The notes beneath the pieces are model-generated. The model searched no databases, was not told the origin of the DNA, and saw only the letters and a list, made by a program, of their open reading frames with translations. The position numbers and the translations under genes are program-made. From Haloplanus vescus (lineage in GTDB: Archaea; Halobacteriota; Halobacteria; Halobacteriales; Haloferacaceae), in NCBI RefSeq assembly GCF_900107665.1, contig NZ_FNQT01000001.1, forward strand, positions 417,742 to 481,741: 64,000 nucleotides of DNA. Reading direction: 5' to 3'. Positions 55,913-64,000 of the stretch are shown here, piece after piece (within the stretch, counting starts at the first letter, position 1; each line of letters opens with the position of its first letter).

Positions 55913-56373
55913 TGATTGGAATTCTCAAAGGCATGGCGACGACGATGAAGCACGCACTGGACGGCAAGACGTTCACCGTCGAGTACCCGGACGTGGCCCC
56001 GGAGGTCAGTCCCCGGTTCCGCGGCGTCCACAAGTTCAGCCAGGAGCGCTGTATCTGGTGCCGACAGTGCGAAAACGTCTGTCCGAACGACACGATTCAG
56101 ATCGTGCAGGACGACAAGCGCAACGGCGAGCAGTACAACCTGCACATCGGACAGTGCATCTACTGCCGGCTCTGCGAGGAGGTGTGTCCCGTCGACGCCA
56201 TCCTCCTCACGCAGAACTTCGAGTTCACCGCCGACACCAAGGACGACTTCGTCTACAACAAAGAGCAGCTGAAGAACGTCCCGTGGTACAAGGGCATCGA
56301 CCCCTTGGAGTCCCGCAATCCCGACCGGAGCGCGTGGATTGGCGAGGGCGACGGCGAAATCGACTACCAGTAA
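55912..56373 (+). CDS. nuoI: NADH-quinone oxidoreductase-like subunit I
   Basis: A 153-residue ferredoxin-type subunit with two [4Fe-4S] binding motifs, CIWCRQCENVCPND (near residue 44) and CIYCRLCEEVCPVDAI (near residue 83). It transfers electrons to the NuoB cluster. Length is typical for archaeal NuoI. The ATG overlaps nuoH's stop by one base. A 63-base gap follows before nuoJ1. Confidence 0.95.
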   Translation: MIGILKGMATTMKHALDGKTFTVEYPDVAPEVSPRFRGVHKFSQERCIWCRQCENVCPNDTIQIVQDDKRNGEQYNLHIGQCIYCRLCEEVCPVDAILLTQNFEFTADTKDDFVYNKEQLKNVPWYKGIDPLESRNPDRSAWIGEGDGEIDYQ

Positions 56374-56436
56374 CAGGCGAGCCGGCACTGCGCCGTCTCG
56401 AAACGTTCAAAGGAATACCTCAAACAAACTCAAGCA

Positions 56437-56715
56437 ATGGTGTATGAAACGATCGCGTTCGTGCTGTTCGCCCTCGTAACGGTGGGCTGCAGCCTGGGCG
56501 TCGTCCTCGTCGAGGACGTGTGGCACTCCGCACTCCTCCTAGGTGGCGCCCTGATGAGCGTCGCGGTGCATTACGTGATGTTACAGGCGGAGTTTCTCGC
56601 CGCCATGCAGATCCTCGTCTACGTGGGCGGGGTGCTCATCCTCATCACGTTCGCCGTGATGCTCACCAAATCGACCTCGGCATCGGCATCAACAACGGAG
56701 GTGCGTGAGACATGA
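56437..56715 (+). CDS. nuoJ1: NADH-quinone oxidoreductase-like subunit J, N-terminal part
   Basis: A 92-residue protein covering the first three helices of NuoJ: TIAFVLFALVTVGCSLGVVLVEDVWHSALLLGGALMSVAVHYVMLQAEFLAAMQILVYVGGVLILITFAVMLTKS. The conserved TM3 glutamate and LQAEF-AAMQILVYVGG region are intact. In bacteria NuoJ is a single chain; here it is divided, and the next gene holds the rest. It overlaps nuoJ2 by four bases. Confidence 0.9.
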   Translation: MVYETIAFVLFALVTVGCSLGVVLVEDVWHSALLLGGALMSVAVHYVMLQAEFLAAMQILVYVGGVLILITFAVMLTKSTSASASTTEVRET

Positions 56716-57107
56716 CGACGAAACCCGAGCTCCGAACCGGAGCGAACCTGCTGCCCGGACTCGTGGCAGTCGCGCTGTTCGTCGTCATGGCGGCCGCCAT
56801 CCTTCGGGCTTCGTTCGGCGACCCACAGGGGTTCGCGGCCGACGCTCCAATTACCGCGAGCATCGGCTACGCGATGTTCAACCTCGACATGGGCGCGGTG
56901 CCCGGCGAGAGCTTCCTCGTCGCCTTCGAAATCATCGACGCAGTCCTCGTCGCCGCGCTGGTGGCGGCGGTGATGCTCGCCCGGCGCGAGGAGAGCGGCG
57001 ATATGGTCGCGCTCCTGGCCGACGGCGGCCGGGAGGTCCGTGACCGACTCCGCGAGGGCGACGACCCGCACAGTTCGGACGCACCCGAACAGGGAGGTGA
57101 GCGCTGA
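56712..57107 (+). CDS. nuoJ2: NADH-quinone oxidoreductase-like subunit J, C-terminal part
   Basis: A 131-residue protein with two helices (about 13-33 and 62-86): LLPGLVAVALFVVMAAAILRASFG and FLVAFEIIDAVLVAALVAAVMLARREE. The second resembles the C-terminal helices of NuoJ, with the conserved FEIIDAVLVAALVAAVMLA. A hydrophilic tail of about 45 residues follows. Splitting of NuoJ is a known haloarchaeal trait. The ATG of nuoK overlaps its stop. Confidence 0.85.
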   Translation: MTTKPELRTGANLLPGLVAVALFVVMAAAILRASFGDPQGFAADAPITASIGYAMFNLDMGAVPGESFLVAFEIIDAVLVAALVAAVMLARREESGDMVALLADGGREVRDRLREGDDPHSSDAPEQGGER

Positions 57108-57409
57108 TGGTGCCCGTTCAGTGGTACCTGCTGCTCGCCGCCGCGGTGTTCTGCATCGGCCTGTTCGGCATCCTGACCCGGAAGAACGCACTCCTGTTCC
57201 TGATGTCGGTCGAGCTCATGTTGAACGCAGCCAATATCAACCTCGTCGCCTTCTCGGCGTACTGGGGCAACGTGACGGGGCAGACGTTCAGTCTGTTCAC
57301 GATGGCGCTCGCCGCCGCGGAAGTCGCGGTCGGTATCGGCATCATCCTCGTCCTGTATCGCAACTTCGAAGACGTGGACGTGACCGCTGCAACGGAGATG
57401 AGGTGGTAA
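57107..57409 (+). CDS. nuoK: NADH-quinone oxidoreductase-like subunit K
   Basis: A 100-residue NuoK/ND4L with three helices. The conserved TM2 glutamate is in LLFLMSVELMLNAANINLVAF, and the third helix carries LFTMALAAAEVAVGIGIILVLYRN. Both glutamates of the proton path (E in VELM and E in AAAEVAVG) are in place. It ends one base before nuoL's ATG region (57411). Confidence 0.94.
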   Translation: MVPVQWYLLLAAAVFCIGLFGILTRKNALLFLMSVELMLNAANINLVAFSAYWGNVTGQTFSLFTMALAAAEVAVGIGIILVLYRNFEDVDVTAATEMRW

Positions 57410-57410
57410 G

Positions 57411-59426
57411 ATGGCTGGCGCATTCGACTTCGCACCCGTCATCGTCCTCCTCCCGTTCCTCTCGTTCGTCGTCTCGCTGGCGGCCGGGAAGTACCTGCCC
57501 AAGGGCGGCGCGTTCGGCGGCATCGCTGCCACCGCGGGGTCGCTCGCCGTCTCGGCGTGGGTGTTCCTGACCGTCAGCCAAGGCAACGTCTACAACGAGA
57601 CGCTCTACACGTGGGTCGCGGGCGGGGAGACGAGTCTCTCCTTCGGCCTCCTGCTCGACCCGCTGGCGGCGATGATGCTGCTCATCGTCTGTCTGGTCTC
57701 GATGCTGGTTCACGTCTTTAGCCTCGGGTACATGAACGACGAGGGCGAGACGGGCCTGCCGCGCTACTACGCCGGGCTTGGCCTCTTCACCGCCTCCATG
57801 CTCGGGTTCGTCGTCGCCGACAACCTGCTCATGGCGTTCATGTTCTTCGAGCTGGTCGGGCTCTGTTCGTATCTCCTCATCGGCTTCTGGTTCCGACAGG
57901 ACGGCCCGCCGAGCGCCGCGAAGAAGGCGTTCCTCGTCACCCGCTTCGGTGACTACTTCTTCCTCGTCGGCGTCGTCGCCGTCTTCGCCACCTTCGGCAC
58001 CGCGAAGTTCGCGGGCGAAGGGGCGTTCCCGGTGCTCGCCGAGGAGGCACTCCACGGCAGCGCCGAGGCGGTCCGGACGTTCGGCTTCGCCCCCGAGACG
58101 TGGTTCACTATCGTCGGCCTCCTGATTCTCGGCGGCGTCGTCGGCAAGTCCGCGCAGTTCCCACTGCACACGTGGCTGCCCGACGCGATGGAGGGTCCGA
58201 CGCCCGTCTCCGCACTCATCCACGCCGCGACGATGGTCGCCGCTGGTGTCTATCTCGTCGCGCGGATGTACGGTTTCTACGCGCTGTCGCCCACCGCACT
58301 CGGCATCATCGCCTTGGTCGGTGGCTTCACCGCGCTCTTCGCCGCGACGATGGGCGTCGTCAAGAAAGAAATCAAGCAGGTGCTCGCCTACTCCACCATC
58401 TCGCAGTACGGCTACATGATGCTGGGACTCGGCGCCGGCGGCTACGTCGCCGCGAGCTTCCACCTGCTGACCCACGCCTTCTTCAAGGCGCTGCTTTTCC
58501 TCGGTGCTGGCTCGGTCATCATCGCCATGCACCACGACGAGAACATGTGGAACATGGGTGGCCTGAAAGACCGGATGCCCGTCACCTACTACACGTTCCT
58601 CTCGGGGTCGCTCGCGCTCGCGGGCATCGTCCCCTTCGCGGGCTTCTGGTCGAAAGACGAGGTGCTCTACGAGGCGCTCGTTCACGGCCTCGGTGGCTCG
58701 CCGCTCCTGCTTGCGGGCTACGCGATGGGGCTGGTGGCCGTCTTCTTCACCGGCTTCTACACCTTCCGGATGGTGTTCCTCACCTTCCACGGGGAACCGC
58801 GAAGCGAGACTGCCCGCGACCCGCACGGCGTGCGCTGGAACGTGAAGGGGCCGCTGGTCGTCCTCGGGATTCTCGCCGCGACGATTGGCTTCGTCAACAT
58901 GGTGCCGGTCCAGGACCTGACGGGGATTCACCTCGAATACCTGCACGACTGGCTGGCCCACGGTGAGATTTCGGCGCTCACCGCCGAACACTACAGCGAA
59001 CTGCTCCACGACTACGCCCACTACACGTCTGCCGATGTGGCGTCCTACGTCGCGGGCGCGGTATCGCTCGCTCTCGCCCTCGCGGGCGCGGGCGCCGCAC
59101 ACGTCCTCTACAACGTCCCGGACCCCGACGAGCATACCGAAAAGCTCGGCGCGGTCAAGACGCTGTGGTACAACAACTACTACCAGGACGAGTACCAGGT
59201 CTGGATCGCCCAGTCGCTCGTCCTGCCAATCGCTCGCGTGGCGGACACGTTCGACCAAGGCGTCGTCGACGGCGTCGTCAACGGCGTCTCCAGCGTGAGC
59301 CTGTTCGCCGGCAGTCGCATCCGACGCATCCAGACTGGTGTCGTGACTAACTACGCCGTCCTCCTCTCCCTCGGGCTGACGGCGTTGCTCGTCGTCTTCG
59401 GACTCGTTGGGGGGTGGTTCGCATGA
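57411..59426 (+). CDS. nuoL: NADH-quinone oxidoreductase-like subunit L
   Basis: A 671-residue distal proton-pumping subunit with about 16 helices. TM5 glutamate is in MFFELVGLCSYLLIGFW and TM7 lysine in GGVVGKSAQFPLHTWLPDAMEGPTPVSALIHAATMVAAGVYL. The lateral-helix C-terminal extension (about 500-671) is present. Length is normal. It overlaps nuoM by four bases. Confidence 0.95.
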   Translation: MAGAFDFAPVIVLLPFLSFVVSLAAGKYLPKGGAFGGIAATAGSLAVSAWVFLTVSQGNVYNETLYTWVAGGETSLSFGLLLDPLAAMMLLIVCLVSMLVHVFSLGYMNDEGETGLPRYYAGLGLFTASMLGFVVADNLLMAFMFFELVGLCSYLLIGFWFRQDGPPSAAKKAFLVTRFGDYFFLVGVVAVFATFGTAKFAGEGAFPVLAEEALHGSAEAVRTFGFAPETWFTIVGLLILGGVVGKSAQFPLHTWLPDAMEGPTPVSALIHAATMVAAGVYLVARMYGFYALSPTALGIIALVGGFTALFAATMGVVKKEIKQVLAYSTISQYGYMMLGLGAGGYVAASFHLLTHAFFKALLFLGAGSVIIAMHHDENMWNMGGLKDRMPVTYYTFLSGSLALAGIVPFAGFWSKDEVLYEALVHGLGGSPLLLAGYAMGLVAVFFTGFYTFRMVFLTFHGEPRSETARDPHGVRWNVKGPLVVLGILAATIGFVNMVPVQDLTGIHLEYLHDWLAHGEISALTAEHYSELLHDYAHYTSADVASYVAGAVSLALALAGAGAAHVLYNVPDPDEHTEKLGAVKTLWYNNYYQDEYQVWIAQSLVLPIARVADTFDQGVVDGVVNGVSSVSLFAGSRIRRIQTGVVTNYAVLLSLGLTALLVVFGLVGGWFA

Positions 59427-60952
59427 TTATTGAAGCGCTGATAGCCGTCACGTTCGCCGCCTCGATGGCCGTGTTGCTGGCGCCCGACCGGGTCGCCGGC
59501 CGGCTCGCGGCGGCGCTGAGTCTGCTCCCCGTCGTGGGGAGCCTCTACATGTGGAGTCGCTTCGACGCGTCGGGCAACGCCCTCACGGGCGGCTCGATAG
59601 CGTTCGAGACGATGGTGCCGTGGCTGGAACTGGGCGGCTACACGCTCAACTGGCACGTTGGCGTCGACGGCATCGCCCTGCCGCTGGTCGTGTTGACGAC
59701 GGTGCTCACGACGCTGGCAATCGTCAGCGCGTGGACGCCCATCGACGACCGCCAGTCGCAGTTCTACGGCCTCATGCTGTTCATGGAGGCGAACCTGCTG
59801 GGCGTGTTCACCGCGCTCGACTTCTTCGTCTGGTTCGTCTTCTGGGAGGCCGTCCTCCTGCCGATGTACTTCCTCATCGGCGTCTGGGGCGGCCCGCGTC
59901 GGAAGTACGCCGCCATCAAGTTCTTCGTCTACACCAACATCGCGTCGCTCGCGATGTTCATCGGCTTCATCGCGCTGGTGTTCGGGCTCGGCGATTCGGT
60001 GTCGACGCTCGACATGCCGGCCATCGCACAGGCGCTCCGGGCGGGTGAACTCGGCGGCCTCCACGGCATCTCCGCCGGGACGCTTCGCTCGGTCGCCTTT
60101 ATCGCGATGTTCCTCGGCTTCGCGGTGAAGGTGCCCATCGTCCCCTTCCACACGTGGCTGCCGGACGCCCACGTGGAGGCGCCGTCGCCGGTGTCGGTGA
60201 TGCTGGCGGGCGTCCTCCTGAAGATGGGGACGTACGCCCTGCTCCGGTTCAACTTCACGATGCTGCCCCAGACGGCCGTGCAGTTCGCGGTGCCGATTGC
60301 GCTGATTGCCGTGATCAGCGTCATCTACGGCGCGATGCTCGCACTGGCCCAACAGGACCTCAAGCGCATCGTCGCGTACTCCTCCGTCTCCTCGATGGGC
60401 TACGTCATCCTCGGACTGATAGCGTACACCGTCTACGGCGTCGGTGGCGCCACTTTCCAGATGATCGCCCACGGCCTCATCTCGGGGCTGATGTTCATGT
60501 CGGTCGGCGTCATCTACAACACGACCCACACGCGCATGGTGGGCGACATGTCCGGGATGGCCGACCGGATGCCCGTCACGGTGGGCATCCTCATCGCCGG
60601 CGCGTTCGGCTACATGGGCCTGCCCCTGATGGCCGGCTTCGCTGGCGAGTTCTTCATCTTCAAGGGCGCCTTCGAGTCGACGGTCACCGGCGCGATGCCG
60701 CTGTTCACGGCGGCCGCGATGTTCGGTATCGTCGTCGTCGCGGGCTACCTGCTCTTCGCGATGCAGCGGACGCTCTTCGGGGCGTTCCGCCTCGAAACCG
60801 ACTACGAGGTGGGTCCGGCGGCACTCCACCAGACGGTGCCGCTGGCCATCCTCCTCGTGACTATCATCGCCCTCGGCGTCGCGCCCGACATCTTCTTCGG
60901 GATGATTCGTGACGCCGTTGCGCCGCTCCTCGAATTCGGAGGTGAGCTCTAG
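59423..60952 (+). CDS. nuoM: NADH-quinone oxidoreductase-like subunit M
   Basis: A 509-residue antiporter-like proton-pumping subunit. The TM5 glutamate is in FVFWEAVLLPMYFLIGVWG and the TM7 lysine in GFAVKVPIVPFHTWLPDAHVEAPSPVSVMLAGVLLKMGTYALLRF. ATG 59423 was chosen by its ATGA overlap with nuoL; a GTG at 59414 is possible. The stop is a TAG at 60950-60952. Confidence 0.94.
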   Translation: MIIEALIAVTFAASMAVLLAPDRVAGRLAAALSLLPVVGSLYMWSRFDASGNALTGGSIAFETMVPWLELGGYTLNWHVGVDGIALPLVVLTTVLTTLAIVSAWTPIDDRQSQFYGLMLFMEANLLGVFTALDFFVWFVFWEAVLLPMYFLIGVWGGPRRKYAAIKFFVYTNIASLAMFIGFIALVFGLGDSVSTLDMPAIAQALRAGELGGLHGISAGTLRSVAFIAMFLGFAVKVPIVPFHTWLPDAHVEAPSPVSVMLAGVLLKMGTYALLRFNFTMLPQTAVQFAVPIALIAVISVIYGAMLALAQQDLKRIVAYSSVSSMGYVILGLIAYTVYGVGGATFQMIAHGLISGLMFMSVGVIYNTTHTRMVGDMSGMADRMPVTVGILIAGAFGYMGLPLMAGFAGEFFIFKGAFESTVTGAMPLFTAAAMFGIVVVAGYLLFAMQRTLFGAFRLETDYEVGPAALHQTVPLAILLVTIIALGVAPDIFFGMIRDAVAPLLEFGGEL

Positions 60953-62457
60953 TGACACCACTACAGATCCAACTGCCGACCTGGACCGCCGTCGCACCGA
61001 CGCTCCTGCTCGGGCTGACGGCGCTCGTCCTGTTGCTCGTCGACAGCATCGACCCTGACTCGACCCGCCCGGGACTGCTCGCGGGTATCTCGGCGCTGGG
61101 AAGCGTCGCGACGCTTGCCGTCGCTGGGTGGTTCCTGCTTGCGGGCACCGGTCAGGATGGCGGCGCCATCGAACTCTACGGTGGCTCGCTCATCGTCGAC
61201 GGGCTGAGCCTCTTCTTCACCGTCGTCTTCGCCAGCGTCGCCGCGCTGGTGTCGATAGCGAGTTACGACTACCTGCGCGACCGGACGTACCAGGCGGAGT
61301 TCTACGCGCTGGTGATGCTCGCGGCGACCGGGATGAGCCTCATGGCATCGTCGGGGTCGCTCGCGACGGTGTTCGTCAGCCTCGAACTCGCCTCGCTCCC
61401 CTCGTACGCGCTCGTGGCCTTCCTCAAGAAGAACCGCGGGAGCGTCGAGGCGGGGCTGAAATACTTCCTCGTCGGCGCCGTCTCCTCGGCGGTGTTCGCG
61501 TTCGGTATCTCGCTCGTCTACGCCGTCACGGGCTCGCTCCTCCTCTCGGAAGTGGCGAGTTCCATCGGCTCGGCGGGTGACCTCGTCGGCGTCGCGGGCG
61601 TGGGCGTGCTGATGATTGCGGGCGGCTTCGCGTACAAGACTGCCTCCGTGCCCTTCCACTTCTGGGCGCCGGAGGCCTACGAGGGCGCACCCGCTCCCAT
61701 CAGCGCCTTCCTCTCCTCGGCGTCGAAGGCGGCCGGCTTCGCCGTCGCCTTCCGCGTGTTCGCGGTGGCCTTCCCCATCGAATCGGTCGTGCCGATGGGC
61801 ATCGACTGGCCGCTGCTCTTTGCCGTCCTCGCCGTCGTCACGATGACGCTCGGCAACTTCGCGGCGGCGACCCAGGAGAACGTCAAGCGGATGCTGGCGT
61901 ACTCCTCCGTGGGACACGCCGGCTACGCGCTCATCGGCCTCGCGGCCCTGTCGAGCGGCGGGCCGAACGGTGACGTGATGGGCGCGAGCATGGCCCACCT
62001 GTTCGTCTACGGCTTCATGAACACCGGCGCCTTCCTGTTCATCGCGATGGTCGAGCGCTGGGAGGTCGGTCGGACGTTCGAGGACTACCAGGGCCTCGCG
62101 ACGCAGGCGCCGATGGCCTGCGTGGCGATGACCGTGTTCATGTTCTCGCTCGCCGGCCTGCCGCCGTTCGGTGGCTTCCTCTCGAAGTACGCCCTGTTCT
62201 ACTCGGCGATTCAGGGTGGCTTCTGGTGGCTCGCCGCCGTCGGCGCCATCAACAGCGCGCTGTCGCTGTTCTACTACTCCCGCGTCGTGAAGGCGATGTG
62301 GATAGAGGACCCGGCAGACTCGCTCGACCTGGGCACGACGCCGCTGGGCATCTACGTGGCTGTCCTCGCGGCCGCCGTCGGCACGCTCCTGCTCCTGCCG
62401 GCGTTCGGTCCGGTCGTCGAGACAGCACAGAGCGCCGCGACGGCGCTGTTCGCGTAG
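60952..62457 (+). CDS. nuoN: NADH-quinone oxidoreductase-like subunit N
   Basis: A 501-residue antiporter-like subunit starting at GTG 60952, which shares one base with nuoM's stop. TM5 glutamate is in VSLELASLPSYALVAF and TM7 lysine in GGFAYKTASVPFHFWAPEAYEGAPAPISAFLSSASKAAGF. It ends the operon; a C/T-rich stretch (tccccttttctc) follows at about 62464-62475 and may act as a terminator. Confidence 0.94.
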   Translation: MTPLQIQLPTWTAVAPTLLLGLTALVLLLVDSIDPDSTRPGLLAGISALGSVATLAVAGWFLLAGTGQDGGAIELYGGSLIVDGLSLFFTVVFASVAALVSIASYDYLRDRTYQAEFYALVMLAATGMSLMASSGSLATVFVSLELASLPSYALVAFLKKNRGSVEAGLKYFLVGAVSSAVFAFGISLVYAVTGSLLLSEVASSIGSAGDLVGVAGVGVLMIAGGFAYKTASVPFHFWAPEAYEGAPAPISAFLSSASKAAGFAVAFRVFAVAFPIESVVPMGIDWPLLFAVLAVVTMTLGNFAAATQENVKRMLAYSSVGHAGYALIGLAALSSGGPNGDVMGASMAHLFVYGFMNTGAFLFIAMVERWEVGRTFEDYQGLATQAPMACVAMTVFMFSLAGLPPFGGFLSKYALFYSAIQGGFWWLAAVGAINSALSLFYYSRVVKAMWIEDPADSLDLGTTPLGIYVAVLAAAVGTLLLLPAFGPVVETAQSAATALFA

Positions 62458-62519
62458 GCGACTCCCCTTTTCTCACTCCGTGACGGTAGGGTTTTGAGTG
62501 CCGGGCGTAAGAGACGGGT

Positions 62520-63992
62520 ATGGTGAGGCGGCTCGTGCTCGGCTGTGGCCGCGCGGGCGAAACCGTCGCCGGCGTCGTCTCGACGTGGGGGGGAGACCTC
62601 CACGCCGTCATCCCGAGTGAGAGTCGAATCGAGAGCATCGAGGGCGTCGCGGACGTAACACGCGGCGACCCCGCAGACCCCGACACGTACCCCGACGACG
62701 TCGACGTAGTGTTGGTCCTCGGCGACGACGCGGCCGAGAACCTCGCGGCGGCACGGCAGGCCCGCGAGACGTTCCCGGACGCCCTGATAGTCGCCTGCAG
62801 CGGCGGGCCAGCGTCCGAATCGCCGAGCGCCCTCGGCGACGTGGCCGACCGCGTCGTCGACACGGAGCGACTCCTGACCGAGCACCTCCTCGACCTGTCG
62901 ACCGGCGAGAGTGCCAGTCGCGTCTACCGACTGCTGCACGTCCTCCGCGACATCGACGGCCGGCTCGCGGTCGTCATGCACGACAACCCCGACCCGGACG
63001 CCATCGCCTCGGCGCTCGCGCTCGCGCACATCGCACAGACGGTCGGTGTCGAGGCCGACGCGTGTTACTTCGGCGATATCTCCCATCAGGAGAACCGTGC
63101 GCTGGTGAACCTGCTGGAACTCGACCTTCGGAACATCGAGGACCCGGAAGCCATCGACGAGTACGCGGGCATCGCCCTCGTCGACCACTCGCGGCCCGGC
63201 GTCAACGACGGCCTCGACCCGGACACCGAAGTGGACGTGGTCATCGACCACCATCCGCCGCGGGCCCCGGTCGAGGCCCGCTACGTCGACCTGCGGAGCG
63301 ACGTGGGAGCGACGAGCACGCTCCTCGCCTCGCATCTGGAGCGGCTGGGCCTCACGCCGGACCGAACGGTGGCGACGGCGCTCCTCTACGGTATCCGGGT
63401 CGACACACGGGACTTCACCCGAGAAGTCTCCGAATCCGACTTCGAGGCGGCGGCGTTCGTCCTCCCCCACGTCGACGAGTCGGTGCTCGACCGTGTCGAG
63501 GAGCCCAGCATGGGGCCGGAGGTGTTCGAGACGCTGGCGGCGGCGATTCGCAACCGAGAGGTCCGGGGCGACGTCCTCACGAGCGGAGTCGGGCGGATCA
63601 CCGACCGGGACGCACTCGCACAGGCTGCCGACCGACTGCTCGACATGGAGGGGGTCAGCATCACCGTCGTCCACGGGTTCATGGACGAGACCATCTACGT
63701 CTCCGGGCGAGCCCGGGGGACAGATATCGACCTCGGAGAGGCGTTGCGCGACGCCCTCGGAACGATTGGAAGCGCCGGCGGCCACGCCGACATGGCGGGC
63801 GCACAGATACCGCTGGGCATCCTCGGCGCCGTCGAAGAGGCGTCGACGGAGTCGCTGGCGAACGTCGTCGACGACGTGATTGCAGGTCGACTGTTCGAGG
63901 TGCTGGAGGATCCGCCGAGTTCCCCGAACAAGGGCACCGACGCCGACACGATTGCGTTCGAGTTCCCGTTGGCCGAGCCCGAATCGGAGTAG
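62520..63992 (+). CDS. DHH/DHHA1 phosphodiesterase with N-terminal TrkA-like Rossmann domain
   Basis: A 490-residue protein. The N-terminus (1-130) resembles a TrkA_N/RCK nucleotide-binding fold: RRLVLGCGRAGETVAGV, DVTRGDPADPDTY. The DHH phosphodiesterase follows at about 140-490, with metal motifs HDNPDPDAIAS (near 154), LVDHSRPG (near 222) and the defining DHHPP (near 243). DHHA1 is indicated by GSAGGHADMAGAQIPLG near 420. DHH-DHHA1 enzymes degrade nanoRNA, pApA or cyclic di-AMP. The Rossmann-plus-DHH fusion recurs in haloarchaea; the substrate is not established here. Confidence 0.87.
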   Translation: MVRRLVLGCGRAGETVAGVVSTWGGDLHAVIPSESRIESIEGVADVTRGDPADPDTYPDDVDVVLVLGDDAAENLAAARQARETFPDALIVACSGGPASESPSALGDVADRVVDTERLLTEHLLDLSTGESASRVYRLLHVLRDIDGRLAVVMHDNPDPDAIASALALAHIAQTVGVEADACYFGDISHQENRALVNLLELDLRNIEDPEAIDEYAGIALVDHSRPGVNDGLDPDTEVDVVIDHHPPRAPVEARYVDLRSDVGATSTLLASHLERLGLTPDRTVATALLYGIRVDTRDFTREVSESDFEAAAFVLPHVDESVLDRVEEPSMGPEVFETLAAAIRNREVRGDVLTSGVGRITDRDALAQAADRLLDMEGVSITVVHGFMDETIYVSGRARGTDIDLGEALRDALGTIGSAGGHADMAGAQIPLGILGAVEEASTESLANVVDDVIAGRLFEVLEDPPSSPNKGTDADTIAFEFPLAEPESE

Positions 63993-64000
63993 CGACAGTC

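Overview
This 64 kb window is a chromosomal segment from a halophilic archaeon (class Halobacteria). The grounds are uniformly high GC, very acidic predicted proteins, archaeal information genes (RNA polymerase subunit L, TFB, GatA/GatC amidotransferase subunits, a Dph6-like ligase), many tightly overlapping same-strand genes, and genes with TATA-like elements about 25-35 nt before the start codon (leaderless mRNAs). Composition resembles Haloferacales, but genus cannot be settled from sequence alone. I see no insertion sequence, prophage, CRISPR array, rRNA or tRNA. It reads as a stable core-genome region.

Layout: 1-5.1 kb: C-terminus of an unknown gene, rpoL, hisF, two small membrane proteins, purL and a PHP-domain phosphoesterase. 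5.1-9.3 kb: an asparagine-synthase-like PP-loop protein without a glutaminase nucleophile, a NUDIX hydrolase, a 48-residue protein, TFB, a CobW-type metallochaperone GTPase and a 52-residue protein. 9.3-12.5 kb: a glutathione-independent formaldehyde dehydrogenase with an HbpS/GlcG-type protein, an AT-rich gap, and a solitary trpB. 12.6-16.5 kb: gatC-gatA and a trkA-trkH potassium-uptake pair. 16.7-20.7 kb: a surface-protein island with a membrane-anchored cohesin-like protein beside a Tat-exported PhoX-type phosphatase that carries its own cohesin-like domain and a two-repeat dockerin. 20.9-26.1 kb: a second trkA-trkH operon, an SRPBCC protein, a zinc-ribbon membrane protein and coaBC.

26.1-34.2 kb holds a complete Mrp-type cation/proton antiporter operon (E-F-G-DUF4040-B-C-D-D-D) with three MrpD-like subunits, the last lacking a key lysine. 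34.2-42.2 kb: a type IV pilin-like protein, a purine phosphoribosyltransferase, a five-gene di/oligopeptide ABC importer whose second ATPase has an unusual duplicated insertion, and a small HTH/zinc-ribbon regulator. 42.3-46.5 kb: a sugar nucleotidyltransferase, Dph6-like ligase, a PAPS-reductase-family protein behind an 18-bp perfect palindrome, two conserved haloarchaeal proteins and a CGYS glutaredoxin. 46.6-51.9 kb: purine genes purB, a purN-purH fusion, purK and purE. 52.0-62.5 kb: an eleven-gene complex I operon (nuoA-B-CD-H-I-J1-J2-K-L-M-N) without E, F and G. 62.5-64 kb: a Rossmann/DHH phosphodiesterase.

Themes: ion homeostasis (two Trk systems, the Mrp antiporter, and a DHH enzyme that may act on cyclic dinucleotides), de novo purine synthesis, and respiration. 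The most novel-looking feature is the possible cohesin-dockerin tethering of a surface phosphatase. A second pattern is that five of nine convergent gene pairs end in interlocked stop codons sharing exactly four bases, three of them CTAG.
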